NCBI GenBank assembly: GCA_021030915.1
Contig: JAGEMR010000019.1
Coordinates: forward strand, 62,001 to 126,000
Direction of reading: 5' to 3'
Source: Astrothelium macrocarpum
Lineage: Eukaryota; Ascomycota; Dothideomycetes; Trypetheliales; Trypetheliaceae
Length of the DNA: 64,000 nucleotides
A model generated the notes under the pieces. That model saw only the letters and a list, made by a program, of their open reading frames with translations. It was not told where the DNA came from and ran no database searches. The translations under genes and the position numbers were made by a program. Below, piece by piece: positions 1 to 11,165 of the stretch; positions within the stretch are counted from its first letter, which is position 1, and every line of letters starts with the position of its first letter.

Positions 1-1026
1 TCCAAGGCACATAACGTAAGAGCAACTAGAGTCTCCCGAATCTCTCGGAAAATTCTTTGCCGCAACAGCTGTTGTGCTAGGGCTAGATGTCACCAAACCA
101 TCTCTCGAATAGGTGGGCGTCGGCTCTGATCGCAAACTACCCAAGCCAGAGCCGGGGCTGGCATCGGGATAGTGATCTACCCTCCGCCTCATCGTGCCTC
201 CCAAAGAGGAAAACGATGTACTGCTGGAAGGCAGGGCATTTTGACCTTGATCGTCATCGGGATTCACTGTGGCGTTCGGCAGATAAGCACGACCTTGCAG
301 ATTTGCAAAGGAACCCGGAATCGTTTCTAGATGTGTAATTGTTTTTAGAGATGGTGCCAACGCTGAAGATTGTGTCGATGCTGAAGGCAGAATCGTTTGT
401 AGACGAGTAATTGTTCTTAGAGATGGTTTCAATGCTGGAGACGGTCTCGATGCTGGAGGTAGAATCGTTCGTAGATGTGTAATTGTTCTTAGAGATGGTG
501 TCAATGCTGAAGATGGTGTCGATGCCGGAGACGGTATCGGTGCTGGAGGCAGAATCGTTTGTATATGTGTAATTGTTTTTAGAGATGGTTTCAATGCTGG
601 AGATGGTGTCGATGCCAGGGACGGAATCGTAGGTCCATCATCTCCCAGTACCTGTACAGTTACTTCTCCGCACACCATATAGTACGTCCATGCGGCATCG
701 GTGACAGAAAGAGCGTTGGTATTGGAACCAGAGACGAAGAACTCTGCTGGTTCTGTAGACACTGCTTTGACATCTGTGGCGAACGCCGAATTAGAAGCAT
801 CGGGGATGCTCTGTGCAAGCTCGTCTCGATCCTCGTCTGCAGAAAATTTCGTACCATTGAATGTCTCCATAGTAATGTTTCGGAATGAATTTATGATTTG
901 CGCCGCTGTTCCATTGGAAGCTCGCGGCAAAACGGCTGGGATACTCTCGACTTCAGGAAGATGGCTCAAATAAGCAACCAGTACCGAGAGAAAGGTACGA
1001 GACCATGCGGCTGTTGTATATGCCAT
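1..1026 (-). CDS. Secreted Ser/Thr/Pro-rich repeat protein, 3' end beyond window
   Basis: I read one uninterrupted minus-strand frame from ATG 1026 to the window edge, 342 codons with no stop, so the gene continues to the left. The N-terminus (MAYTTAAWSRTFLSVLVAYL) looks like a signal peptide. It is followed by a segment with several NxT/S sequons (NGT, NIT, NGT), suggesting a secreted or cell-wall protein. Residues about 143-245 hold about four copies of a roughly 24-residue unit (ALKPSLRTITHLQTILPPAS-like), matching a 72-bp DNA repeat at about 310-610. The downstream part is Ser/Pro-rich without recognisable domains. A second frame is also open across the repeat but closes with TGA on both sides, so I chose the frame open throughout. 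I recognise no family. A small unseen intron cannot be excluded. Confidence 0.6.
   Translation of the reverse strand, partial: MAYTTAAWSRTFLSVLVAYLSHLPEVESIPAVLPRASNGTAAQIINSFRNITMETFNGTKFSADEDRDELAQSIPDASNSAFATDVKAVSTEPAEFFVSGSNTNALSVTDAAWTYYMVCGEVTVQVLGDDGPTIPSLASTPSPALKPSLKTITHIQTILPPAPIPSPASTPSSALTPSLRTITHLRTILPPASRPSPALKPSLRTITRLQTILPSASTQSSALAPSLKTITHLETIPGSFANLQGRAYLPNATVNPDDDQGQNALPSSSTSFSSLGGTMRRRVDHYPDASPGSGLGSLRSEPTPTYSRDGLVTSSPSTTAVAAKNFPRDSGDSSCSYVMCLG
310..610. repeat. 72-bp coding tandem repeat, about four diverged copies
   Basis: The phrase AATTGTTYTTAGAGATGGT recurs four times at 72-90 bp spacing. Copies differ by substitutions and one has an extra 18 bp, so the repeat stays in frame with the secreted protein encoded on the minus strand. 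Confidence 0.8.
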
Positions 1027-3578
1027 TATCAAGAGCGAGAGGACAGACGAGCAGTAGTAAGCTCGAAATGGATAATGGTGAATGGTCAGAGCTGTCTTCC
1101 ATTAACGCAATACACTTAAGCAAAACATTGAGATCGGGGTGACGAAATCGTCGTACAATAAATCACGGCATGGTGATGTAGAAGGCATTCTGCTGTGCTA
1201 CTTGAAGCTGTCAGAAATTATGAAAAAGAAATTTTTGCAAACCGAAACCCCAATCTCAAATCTCACGAAACGGATCGTCATGAAGTTGGCGAGGCATACA
1301 ACCGCTACATCGGCGATTATGAAACATCCGTTATCAGTATAGGTAGACGGAATACGAAATGTTGTCCGTGGCAAACGTGTGAATATGTCTAGCCGAAATG
1401 TGAAGGTTTCATGATGAGGTCAGCTGCATGCCTTCATTAGTTCGTGTCTGTTTTTCATCACAAGTTTACCGTTTCCAATATGCCAGAGCACACCAGACCC
1501 GCTGTTGTACCGTACTTCATGCTTTCTTTCTGTCAGCCTTTGCATGAAACTTTTGCCTGATATCAGATTGCCCACTCAATGTATTCGCGTCTTTGGCTTT
1601 GGCGATTCCTTGCCTCCATAGTGACTCGTCGTGGGATCTTTGGTAGAAAATCCCGGCTATGATCGAGCGATTTACGTATGAGAGACTCGCTCATTTTGCG
1701 ACTGGAAGATAGAAAACGTCCGGGTCTTCTCTTTTTCCAAACTCGTTCCACTAATGCGTAATATTTGTGTGGGTAACTTTGCACGAACCGACTTCTACAT
1801 TCTTAGTATCGAATGGGACACCGATTGCTTCGACAAATCATCGGGCAAGTTCTGTGAAGCAGTCCCGGTGGATTTTTTGCACCATGCTTTCAAGCTTCAC
1901 AGTTTGAATGCTGGTATCTGCCACGGCCACACCAGGTTTTCCACAAACCCCAAAAAGGCGTCAGTGACACGTGGTGTCGTCGAAGTGTTCCCAATATGCA
2001 AAGCCGTGGATCATCGCAGTCCCAAATAATAGACAGATTATCTCTTGTCGGTGCTCTCCAGTCCATGGCCGACATTTACATGCTTCGCTTGGACAGAGTC
2101 TAGCCCTTCACGTTCAGTTGGCGGCTTCCCCAAGCAAAAGATATTATTCTTCCGGACGTGGGTACTTAAAGTCTGACTGCTATAGAAGCCAACCGTAAGA
2201 TGCTCTTGACATATTAGTTTTCATAGCGCACAGTAAGCGTAACATATCCTTCGAACCGCCGCGGAGACGATACGTAAAGTCATGGGCTGACTATGTCCCC
2301 CATTTGTCGCCTGTTCGGTGATGGTAATTATCCTGGACTTACAGTATGTATCCAAACCCCACATCTACATCTTACCATCCATGGAATGTTGCTTCGTTAG
2401 CAGATGTATTTTGTCTAGTGCATGTTTCTCATTGCACAAAGCTCGAAGCTCCGTGGGAGTCTGTTCAATCCGCCGGCTCCCGTGAGCGCATGCAGAACGC
2501 TCGCCTTCATTATTCTTCTCACACTCTGCCTAATCAATGTCCTTTACAAGATGGCGGATAGGAGCCTCATCTTGATATTTCAGATATTCGGCGAGCCCAT
2601 GTGGTCAATCAAAGTAATCGCTTCTTTATGCGACCCTAAACGGCTCGATACCCTTCCGCGTAACCACGTCCCAAAAAGAAATAAATTATATTTCTCCCCT
2701 TTCTGTGGGTCCAATGTCGTTGCAGCGGAGGGAGCATATGTGGCTATAGTAACGCGTGAACACCGGAATTACAGCCAGTGTCTTCGCCCGTCTTGTGGTA
2801 TGTATGCATTAGGTCTAGGGAGAAATCGCACGTAGATCAAATGAGGTTTCTCTGCGTATGAGTCTTTCGAAACTCGTCTGAGTATGACTTCTGGGTCTTC
2901 TAGAAGACGTCGACTTTTGGTTCGCTCTCTTTCGGTTTGCAATGTTTGACCTTTCTCAGCTTTTTCTGCCTTCATTGCAGGCTATCTGGTAGTCTTCTTT
3001 GACGCCTTTGTTAAAGCGACAATCGATTGCGGAACCCGTCTTTTCCAGCATCTTCATTTCCAGTCAATCTCACTTCGCTAGAAATCGAGCCCTTCTTCAC
3101 AGGTTTACTTGTACTCCAGGTCCAGTAGTTTAAAGCCCTGGAGGCTAGACCATAGCTAATCGTAGGCGCCTCATAATCGACCGAGGCAGTCTTGTAGGAG
3201 CGTCTAGAATACTCGATTCATTTTTGAGGTTGGTGAGATGCACTCGAGTGACTGAGCGCGATGAAATGGCAAGCGGGTCACAAGCCTGCTGTTCGTCACG
3301 CTCGATTCTAGTCGCGAAGAGCAGATTCTGCAGAGACAAAAGTGCAAGGAAAAAACATGTAGGAAGCAGACCACATTCGATGAGGTGAGGCAATGGGAGT
3401 CTCAGGCCTCTTCCAATGGCAGGCATTCATTGAAGGACCCTGAGTTCCAGCGCGGAGGAGCGTCGGAAAAGAAATGTTGCCCATGTTGAAATTAGTACAC
3501 CAACCCATCTGATTTCCTGATTCCCTCAGCTTCCGCCATCATGTTTGTCGCATCCTATCTCTGTATCGAATAAATGAA
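1027..3578. other. Long intergenic stretch, no supported gene
   Basis: Both strands hold only short, mutually overlapping frames (under 140 codons) without recognisable motifs or convincing splice-linked continuations. The most protein-like is the plus frame at 1195-1392 and the minus frame at 2769-2975. I cannot connect either to a family. The right end should contain promoters for the ATPase gene at 3579. Confidence 0.5.
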
Positions 3579-6500
3579 ATGCTGACCGAAGGACATAGGG
3601 CGCCTCTCGTCGATAACTCCCAAATCAAATCGGCGAGCCTCCATAACCCGTTACCGCTATACCTGCATACCTACATCTGGCCTTTCCTATTTGTATGGCC
3701 CGTCTTCTTTGCCTTCTACCTATCTCCGGAGCAATATGAAAAGTATATGCAGTCTTCAGAATGGACCTCTGTCTGGTCAGGTGGCATAATTACAGTTCAA
3801 GCCCTGGTATGGCTTATGACAAAATGGAACGTCAATCTGAAGGCACTCTTCACATCCATGAGCGTTAAAGATATCCGCAATGCGCATCTTATCAAGGTCG
3901 TACCGATCGCAAATGCCGGTCAACCAGAGATATGCGCATTGAAACGTGATAATGTTGGTGGAAAACAAAATGTATCATTTTTATTCCAAAAGCGACGCTT
4001 CCTCTATGACTCGGAGATAGGCAGCTTTGCGCCACTCTCCTATGCCATTGATGCGGATCCGAAACCACAGCTCTCCATCTTCCAACATTCTCGAGGCTTA
4101 AGCTCCCCTGCGACGATTCAGCACCTGCAACAGCACTACGGCAACAATACATTTGACATTCCCGTTCCAACGTTCTTGGAATTATTTGCTGAGCACGCTG
4201 TTGCGCCATTCTTCGTCTTCCAGGTCTTCTGCGTCGGTCTTTGGATGCTGGATGAGTATTGGTACTATTCCCTTTTTACCCTTTTCATGCTCGTGGTGTT
4301 TGAGTGCACAGTGGTTTGGCAACGACAGCGGACACTGAACGAATTCAGAGGCATGTCTATTAAGCCATATGATCTTCTTGTATACAGACAGAACAAATGG
4401 CAGGAGATTCAGAGTGATAAGTTACTTCCCGGAGATTTGGTGTCGGTTGGTCGAACAAAAGAAGACAGTGGAGTTGCATGCGACATGGTCTTGGTAGAAG
4501 GTAGTGCTATTGTAAACGAAGCTATGCTCAGTGGAGAAAGCACGCCGGTCTTAAAAGACTCGATCCAGCTACGACCAGGGGACGCGCGCATCGAACCTGA
4601 AGCCTTGGACAAGAATGCTTTTATATACGGCGGAACTAAAGTCCTGCAGGTAGCACACGGCAGCTCAAGCGAAGATGCTCCAGATACAGTACCGCAAGTC
4701 TCATCCGGCGTCAATCCTCCTCCAGATAAAGGTGCTATGGCTGTTGTCATCAAAACTGGATTTGAAACAAGTCAAGGCAGTTTGGTACGCACCATGATAT
4801 ACTCAACTGAGCGTGTTTCGGCAAATAATGTTGAAGCCTTGCTCTTCATTCTCTTTCTTTTGATGTTCGCTATTGCTGCATCTTGGTACGTTTGGCAAGA
4901 GGGTGTTGCAAAAGATCGGAAACGTTCGAAACTACTCCTCGACTGCGTTCTCATCGTAACGAGTGTTGTGCCGCCAGAGCTACCAATGGAACTTAGTCTG
5001 GCTGTCAACACAAGTCTCGCTGCACTAAGTAGATATGCAATCTTTTGCACGGAGCCATTCAGAATTCCATTCGCCGGAAGAGTCGATGTCGCGTGCTTCG
5101 ACAAGACTGGTACTCTTACGGGTGAAGACCTTGTGGTTGACGGAGTTGCTGGATTGACACTCGGGCAGAAAAATGCGAAGACTGAGCCTGATGGTGCACA
5201 AACCGAGTTGACAAAGGTGACAAGCACTGGACTTACCACAACGCTCGTATTAGCTACCGCGCATGCCCTCGTAAAACTCGAAGAGGGCGATATCGTTGGA
5301 GAACCAATGGAAAAAGCTACTTTAAAATCTCTTGGCTGGACTCTAGGGAAAAATGATATACTGACAAACCAAGTCTCCAGTGCATCACCGCAATACGCTG
5401 TTGCCGAAGCAGTCCAAATCAAACGACGATTCCAATTCTCTTCTGCACTAAAACGTCAAAGTTCTGTAGCTACAATCGCCGTCAATGACCGGAAAGCTTC
5501 AAGGAAAATAAAAAGCACCTTCGTTGGTGTCAAAGGTGCTCCTGAGACGATTCGCAAAATGCTGGTCGAAACTCCGCCACAATATGAGGAAACATTCAAG
5601 TACTTTACGAGAAATGGCGCTCGTGTTTTGGCCTTGGCATACAAGCATCTATCAACGGAAAACGAAATTGGGCAAAATCGCATCAACAATTTGAAACGCG
5701 AAGAAGTAGAGAGCGACTTACACTTTGCTGGTTTCCTTGTTCTGAAGACACCGCTCAAAGAAGATGCCAAGAAAGCCGTGCGAATGCTCAATGAAAGTAG
5801 CCATCGTGTCGTAATGATCACTGGAGACAATCCTCTTACGGCTGTCTATGTGGCTCGAGAAGTTGAGATTGTTGACCGGGAATGCCTCATACTAGATGCT
5901 CCTGAGCATGATGAGTCTGGAGAAAAGTTGGTCTGGCGGAGCATTGACGACAAGATCAATATGCCTGTCGACCCCAGAGCAGATCTTGATCCGAATATCC
6001 TAAAAACTAAGGACCTTTGTGTCACAGGATATGCATTGGCAAAGTTCAAGGACCAGAAGGCTTTTCCGCAACTATTACGGCATGCTTGGGTCTATGCTCG
6101 CGTTTCGCCAAAGCAAAAGGAGGATATCTTGCTTGGTCTCAAAGATGCTGGCTATACCACACTTATGTGTGGCGATGGTACTAATGACGTAGGAGCATTG
6201 AAACAAGCTCACATCGGTGTCGCTCTCTTGAACGGCACACAGGAAGATCTTCAGAAGATTTCTGACCATTTCCGAAATACAAAGATGAAGGAGGTCTATG
6301 AAAAACAAATCTCTGTCATGAAACGCTTCAACCAGCCCACTCCCCCCGTTCCTCCTGCAATTGCCCATCTATACCCTCCAGGTCCCACAAACCCACACTA
6401 CGAGAAAGCCATGCAACGTGAGGCCGAAAAGAAAGCCGCTAGAGGTGCCCCGCCTGCAGATGGACCCCCTTTGATTGCTAATGGCAAACCCAAAGAGAAT

Positions 6501-7581
6501 AGCATCGAAACTGTGGTCACGCCTGGCGCCAAGGCTATCCAAAAACAGGAAGAAACCCTATCCCCTCAAGAGCAGCGCAAACGCAATGCTGAGAAGGCGG
6601 CTGCTGGATTTGCGGATAAACTCAGCTCGTCGCTAATGGATGCCGAGCTCGATGAAAACGAGCCTCCAACCATCAAACTGGGCGATGCATCAGTGGCTGC
6701 TCCGTTCACTAGCAAGCTTTCCAACGTTGTTGCGATTCCGAACATCATTCGCCAAGGTCGATGTACTCTTGTTGCCACGATCCAAATGTATAAAATATTG
6801 GCTCTGAACTGTTTGATCAGTGCCTACAGTTTAAGTGTGCTCTATTTGGATGGAATCAAATTCGGTGACGGCCAAGCAACGATCAGCGGTATGATGATGA
6901 GTGTTTGCTTCTTGTCAATTTCTCGCGCCAAGGTAAAGTCTCTCAACACCTCGATCTGGGATATTATCTAACAATGTCTAGCCTGTCGAGGCGCTGTCCA
7001 AAGAGCGACCTCAACACAACATTTTTAATCCGTACATCATCGGATCCGTCCTTGGTCAATTCGCCGTCCACATCGTCACCCTCATCTACGTATCCCAATA
7101 CGTCCAGCGAACAGAGCCGAAGAAAGACGACATTGATCTCGAAGGCGAATTCGAGCCTTCCCTCCTCAACAGCGCAATCTATCTTCTCCAGCTCATCCAG
7201 CAAATCTCTACCTTCTCAATCAACTATCAAGGTCGTCCCTTCCGCGAGTCCATCCGCGAGAACAAGGGCATGTACTGGGGTCTCGTACTCGTCTCCGCTG
7301 TCGCATTCTCTTGCGCTACGGAATTCGTGCCGGAGATCAATGAAAAGATGAAGCTTGTTCCATTCACTGCCGAATTCAAGGTCATGATCACAAGTGTAAT
7401 GCTTCTGGATTATGGGGCGTGCTGGATCATTGAGAAGGTGCTGAAGCAGATGTTTAGTGACTTTAGGCCTAAGGATATCGCGTTGAGGAGGCCGGATCAG
7501 CTGGAGAAGGAAGAGAAGAGGAAGGCCGAAGAGAGGGCGGAGCAGGATAGGAAGAAAGAAGAGGCGGCGGGGAAAGCATAG
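3579..7581 (+). CDS. spf1: P5A-type ATPase Spf1 (ER transmembrane-helix dislocase)
   Basis: Exons are 3579-6932 and 6982-7581 (1317 residues). The 49-nt intron has GTAAAG, a CTAAC branch and TAG. All P-type ATPase landmarks are present: actuator LSGES, the P5-specific membrane motif PPELPMELS, the phosphorylation motif DKTGTLT (Asp about 508), MITGDNP and the hinge CGDGTNDVGALK. The N-terminal membrane pair and the PLVDNSQIKSASLHNPLPL start are typical of fungal Spf1/Cta4. P5A ATPases sit in the ER membrane and remove mis-inserted transmembrane helices, and their loss disturbs ER ion and sterol homeostasis. The C-terminus is a Lys/Glu-rich cytosolic tail. The start is uncertain: the segment 3547-3598 looks like a spliced leader (donor GTCGCA, branch GCTGAC, acceptor ATAG), so the true start could lie upstream, but that splice does not keep frame from the ATG at 3541. 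Confidence 0.96.
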
Positions 7582-7909
7582 GTAGAGGAGGTTTTTAATA
7601 TGTAGACTAGATCCCATTTTTCCAATATGTCGTTTGCTATTAACAATTGTTGCACATGCAAGTAGTGCAGGGAAAATATGATAATGGGGCTTATCTGATT
7701 GCCGCGCTCGTGTGTTACGGTCGTGCAAGCCGCCGGGGGCCAAACAACTTGTCGATCAGTGTTGCCTTTTCAGCTATGGCACAATTTCTGAGAGTACATC
7801 ATGAGCTTCCATATAAATAACAAGCTTCGTTTCATCTAGGGGCTTGCTTTCGCACATTGTGGGGGAAGTAAACAATATTTACTCAACCTCTGACATTCCC
7901 GTCATTACG

Positions 7910-9045
7910 ATGCGTCCTCACTCTTATATCCACATTATGCTATCCTTCCTAGCCGCAAGACTTGTGACTGGTTGGGCGATATGCCAGAGTTGTGTTTCAC
8001 TTGATAGAATTCGTTCTCCCGGTTTTGGCATTGAATTGACAGCATCCTATACGTACGTTTTGTTTCAGCATAGTTTCCCGCATATCCTCAAAAGCAGAGC
8101 CTAAATTATCAAAACAGCACTGCTGCCGTTCGATTCCACAATGGCACTGTCGCCAATCTCATCAAAGTCGCAACATCGTCCGAATATGAAGCTCTCATCC
8201 AGAATCTTGATACGACTTCATTCTCCCAACATCAAGATACCTCCATATCACAAACACCCCTCCAGTCATCACTGACCACCGACAAACTCACCACATTACT
8301 GGTCGTGGAGCTCTCGAAAATAAGACCTTTCCTTGCACGTCACACTCTTACCCAGCCCCGTGCAGTCATCATCTTCCCCCGCCTCACCTCCCTCCCTGTG
8401 TCGCTTACCATCAACATTCTTGCCAACGCCTCCCACCACGCAGGCATCCACTTCCTCAGTTTACCATCGGGCGCAAGATCCACTGCCGCTGCCGCCGCGG
8501 CGTCGGGCATCGGGCTCTGTGAACACTTTACCGAACTGAACCTGTGCTTTGGCGAGGAGGCCGCGATGCCAAAGAGAGTTGTCTACGGCGTGCACTTTAC
8601 GAACACGAGTCTAACCGCGGCATTAAGCCCGATACAGGGGAATCGATTCGCGTTCGATTGGCAGTGGAGACGGCGATGGGATCTGGGGCGGGATGCGCGG
8701 TACAGAGAGAGGGGGAGGGATCGGCTAGCGTGGAGGGAGGAAGTGAGAGCTCTGTTGGAAGAATTGCCGAGGAGGGAGATGACGGATCTGGTGGCCATGG
8801 GGGAGGGAGGGTTGGATGAGGAGCTTTTGGAGGTACTGAAGGAGACGTTCGGTGGGTATTTGTTGCCCATGTGGAGCCTGGATGTTTCGGGTAGGGTGAT
8901 GATGGACTTGGCGGACTCGAAGCTGGTGGATTCTACATTTGCAGTGGCAAGAGGGGCTGCGGAGTTTGCGAAAAGGGACATGGAGGCACCGGATGGATGC
9001 TTGGAAGGGGCATATTGTAGATGGTGGCGACGCCTTGTAGAGTAA
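7910..9045 (+). CDS. Divergent Hsp70/actin-fold ATPase-like protein with N-terminal signal
   Basis: Exons are 7910-8052 and 8100-9045 (362 residues). The donor GTACGT at 8053 and acceptor AG at 8098-8099 restore frame; a nearby alternative donor exists. After a hydrophobic leader comes FGIELTASYT then AAVRFHNGTV, which mirrors the Hsp70 phosphate-1 pattern (GIDLGTTYS...V.V..NG). Near the C-terminus come LVAMGEGGLDEELLEVLKE..FG and TFAVARGAAEFAKR, which mirror the Hsp70 phosphate-2/adenosine region and its ARGAA motif. There is no substrate-binding domain and the protein is little more than half the usual Hsp70 length. I infer a small fungal Hsp70-like family, possibly entering the secretory pathway. 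The 3' half (8560-8960) is markedly GC-rich. Family assignment rests on these two patterns only. Confidence 0.6.
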
Positions 9046-10332
9046 ATCTTTGTTTTCTAAAAATTGACTGTGTTTGATCTTTATTTGCGTCTTTTCCAAC
9101 AAAATTGTCCAAAGGTATCTTAGCTGAAATGGGGTTGTATTCAATCCCTTCGCCGGTACTGCTTTTGCTTCACACAAATGGAACCCTGATATCCCAACAC
9201 GTTCTCTCGCCCAGCGTGGCGCCACTCGATAACAAGCTTTCGATAGCTGAAGAAAGTACGATGTATGATCATCATGAGACTTGTTAAAAGTTTGCTTTTG
9301 TGTTAACGCCCAAGGAAAAGCGAGAACTGTCTAAGGAGAATTGCGACAAGGCGAGTTCTTGCCAAGACTACACTGTATGAAATTGTTGAAAGAGATGAGG
9401 ATGTTATACTTTTCATAGGACAACTTCAGAGCGCTACTCTGTTTAGACAGCTAGACAGCCTGTCACGCGCCCTGCGTGTTGCTTATGGAAGCAATCTGTG
9501 AGACTAGACGGCGCAAATTAACTTGGAGCAGTGCCTATAGAGGTAACGCTGGCCGGACACATAGTGACGAGATCATAAGAAGTAGTAGACGATAGGTTAC
9601 AGCTAACCTAACAAGTAGGGTCACAACATGCATCCAACCACTCAATTGTCTTCAAATCGGTACATTGCGCTACTGTGTCGGTGTGGCTTAGACTCAATCT
9701 CGAGTAAACAGACGGGTGGCCGCTGCAACAGAGTGCCCGTTTGAGACGAAGTGACGGTTCAAAACCAATCATCGCTTGTATCACGGAGAAGACGCTTTTA
9801 CTACTGAGAAAAGAAATGAGCAGAACTGAAAATCTTGTGACAGTCTCTTCCAGAATTTGTTAAATGATGATAACATGGCTGAATAGTATTAAGGACATGG
9901 TTTTCAGGACCAGAGCATGAATTAGTAGGTACCAAACTTATTGCCAAAATTTGAATCAAATGATCGTCCCGCTTGATCTTATCAAGGGGGTTTCCCGGTG
10001 CGGCTCAATTTCCATTGGCCGCAGCCTACCATGCGAATGTCGAGTATCGACTAACACTAACCCGTTTGCCAAATCCTTGACTAGTAATTTACAACTTTTT
10101 CTTTCTAGAAGCTCTCCTATCTGGCTAATGAATTCTCTATCGCTGGCTGTCCGCTCTTCCTCTTCTTCTTGGACTACAACAAGTCCGTCATGTGACAGCC
10201 CCGCTAAGCCCGCCAAGGCAGCCCCACCATATAGCTTTCGAGCTCAAGCTTCTGCTTCAGCCTTCTTTCGACAAACCCTCCATCACCAACTACGAGCTTT
10301 GTAACTCTTCAATCGTCTTGTGGGAATTCAAG
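9046..10332. other. Intergenic, no supported gene
   Basis: This mixed-composition DNA has only short antiparallel frames around 9950-10300. Nothing recognisable was found. The right 150 bp, pyrimidine-rich, probably carry the promoter and leader of the macrodomain gene. Confidence 0.5.
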
Positions 10333-11165
10333 ATGGCTAGCCCCATTCTTCTCGAACAGGTCCCTACTATAGCTGCTCTTTACACAGCCAGAAAGCTCAT
10401 TCCAGCCGCGTCTGCCTCTGCAGCTCCAAATTCAGCCTTAAACAACAAAGTCTCGCTCATTCGCGCTGACATCACCAAGCTCAAAGTCGATGCCATTGTC
10501 AATGCCGCGAATAACAGTCTCCTTGGCGGTGGAGGTGTTGACGGCGTATGTCTCCTCTAAATTCCTTTCAATCTAAGCCTCAAAACATCAGAGCTGACAA
10601 TTGTATTTGTATCTAGGCTATCCATCGTGCTGCTGGTGCTGAACTCGTAAGAGAATGCGCTACACTTGATGGCTGCGACACCGGGTCCGCCAAAATCACC
10701 AAAGCGTACAAGCTCCCAAGTAATCACGTCATTCATGCTGTCGGTCCTATTTACGACATGACCAAGATCAATGGTCGTCATACATCTCTGCTACAAGGCT
10801 GCTATCAACGCTCACTGGAGCTAGCTGTGGAAAATAATCTCAAGAGCATTGCATTCTCGGCTTTGAGCACTGGCGTATATGGATATCCCAGCAACGAGGC
10901 GGCAAAAACAGCCTTGGGGGTTGTGAGGAAATTCCTCGAGGGAACAGATGGCGAAAAATTGGAACGTGTCATATTCTGTAACTTCACAGAGAAGGATGAG
11001 AACGCGTATGAGAAGTTTACACCGTAAGTAAACGATCATGATCGATTGCTTGTTCAATGTTGCACAAAGCAAGCCTAATTGACTGTCCATTCTAGCGTAT
11101 TTTTCCCGCCAACCGAGAGCGTAGAAGGAGTTGGAGAGGACAAGGTACCCGCTGCATCAACATAG
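10333..11165 (+). CDS. Macrodomain ADP-ribose hydrolase (MACROD/YmdB type)
   Basis: Exons are 10333-10545, 10617-11023 and 11096-11165 (229 residues). Introns of 71 and 72 nt have GTATGT..CTAG and GTAAGT..CTAG ends. The macrodomain covers residues about 38-205. It shows [20 protein letters not shown], the ADP-ribose-binding and catalytic loop, then HRAAG, then TGSAKITKAYKLPSNHVIHA with VGPIY, and the second loop ALSTGVYGYP. This arrangement is that of MACROD1/2 and bacterial YmdB enzymes, which remove mono-ADP-ribose from proteins and deacetylate O-acetyl-ADP-ribose. The frame is open upstream of the chosen ATG but lacks similarity there, so ATG 10333 (context AAGATGG) is preferred. The short last exon adds an acidic tail. 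Confidence 0.92.

Noticed and set aside
3145..3508. Two overlapping minus frames upstream of the ATPase gene
   Set aside because: They lack motifs and splice connections, and they occupy the expected promoter of the ATPase gene.
4772..5422. 216-codon minus-strand open frame inside the ATPase gene
   Set aside because: It is the antisense shadow of a strongly conserved exon; its product is Ser/Arg/Leu-rich low-complexity sequence with no motif.
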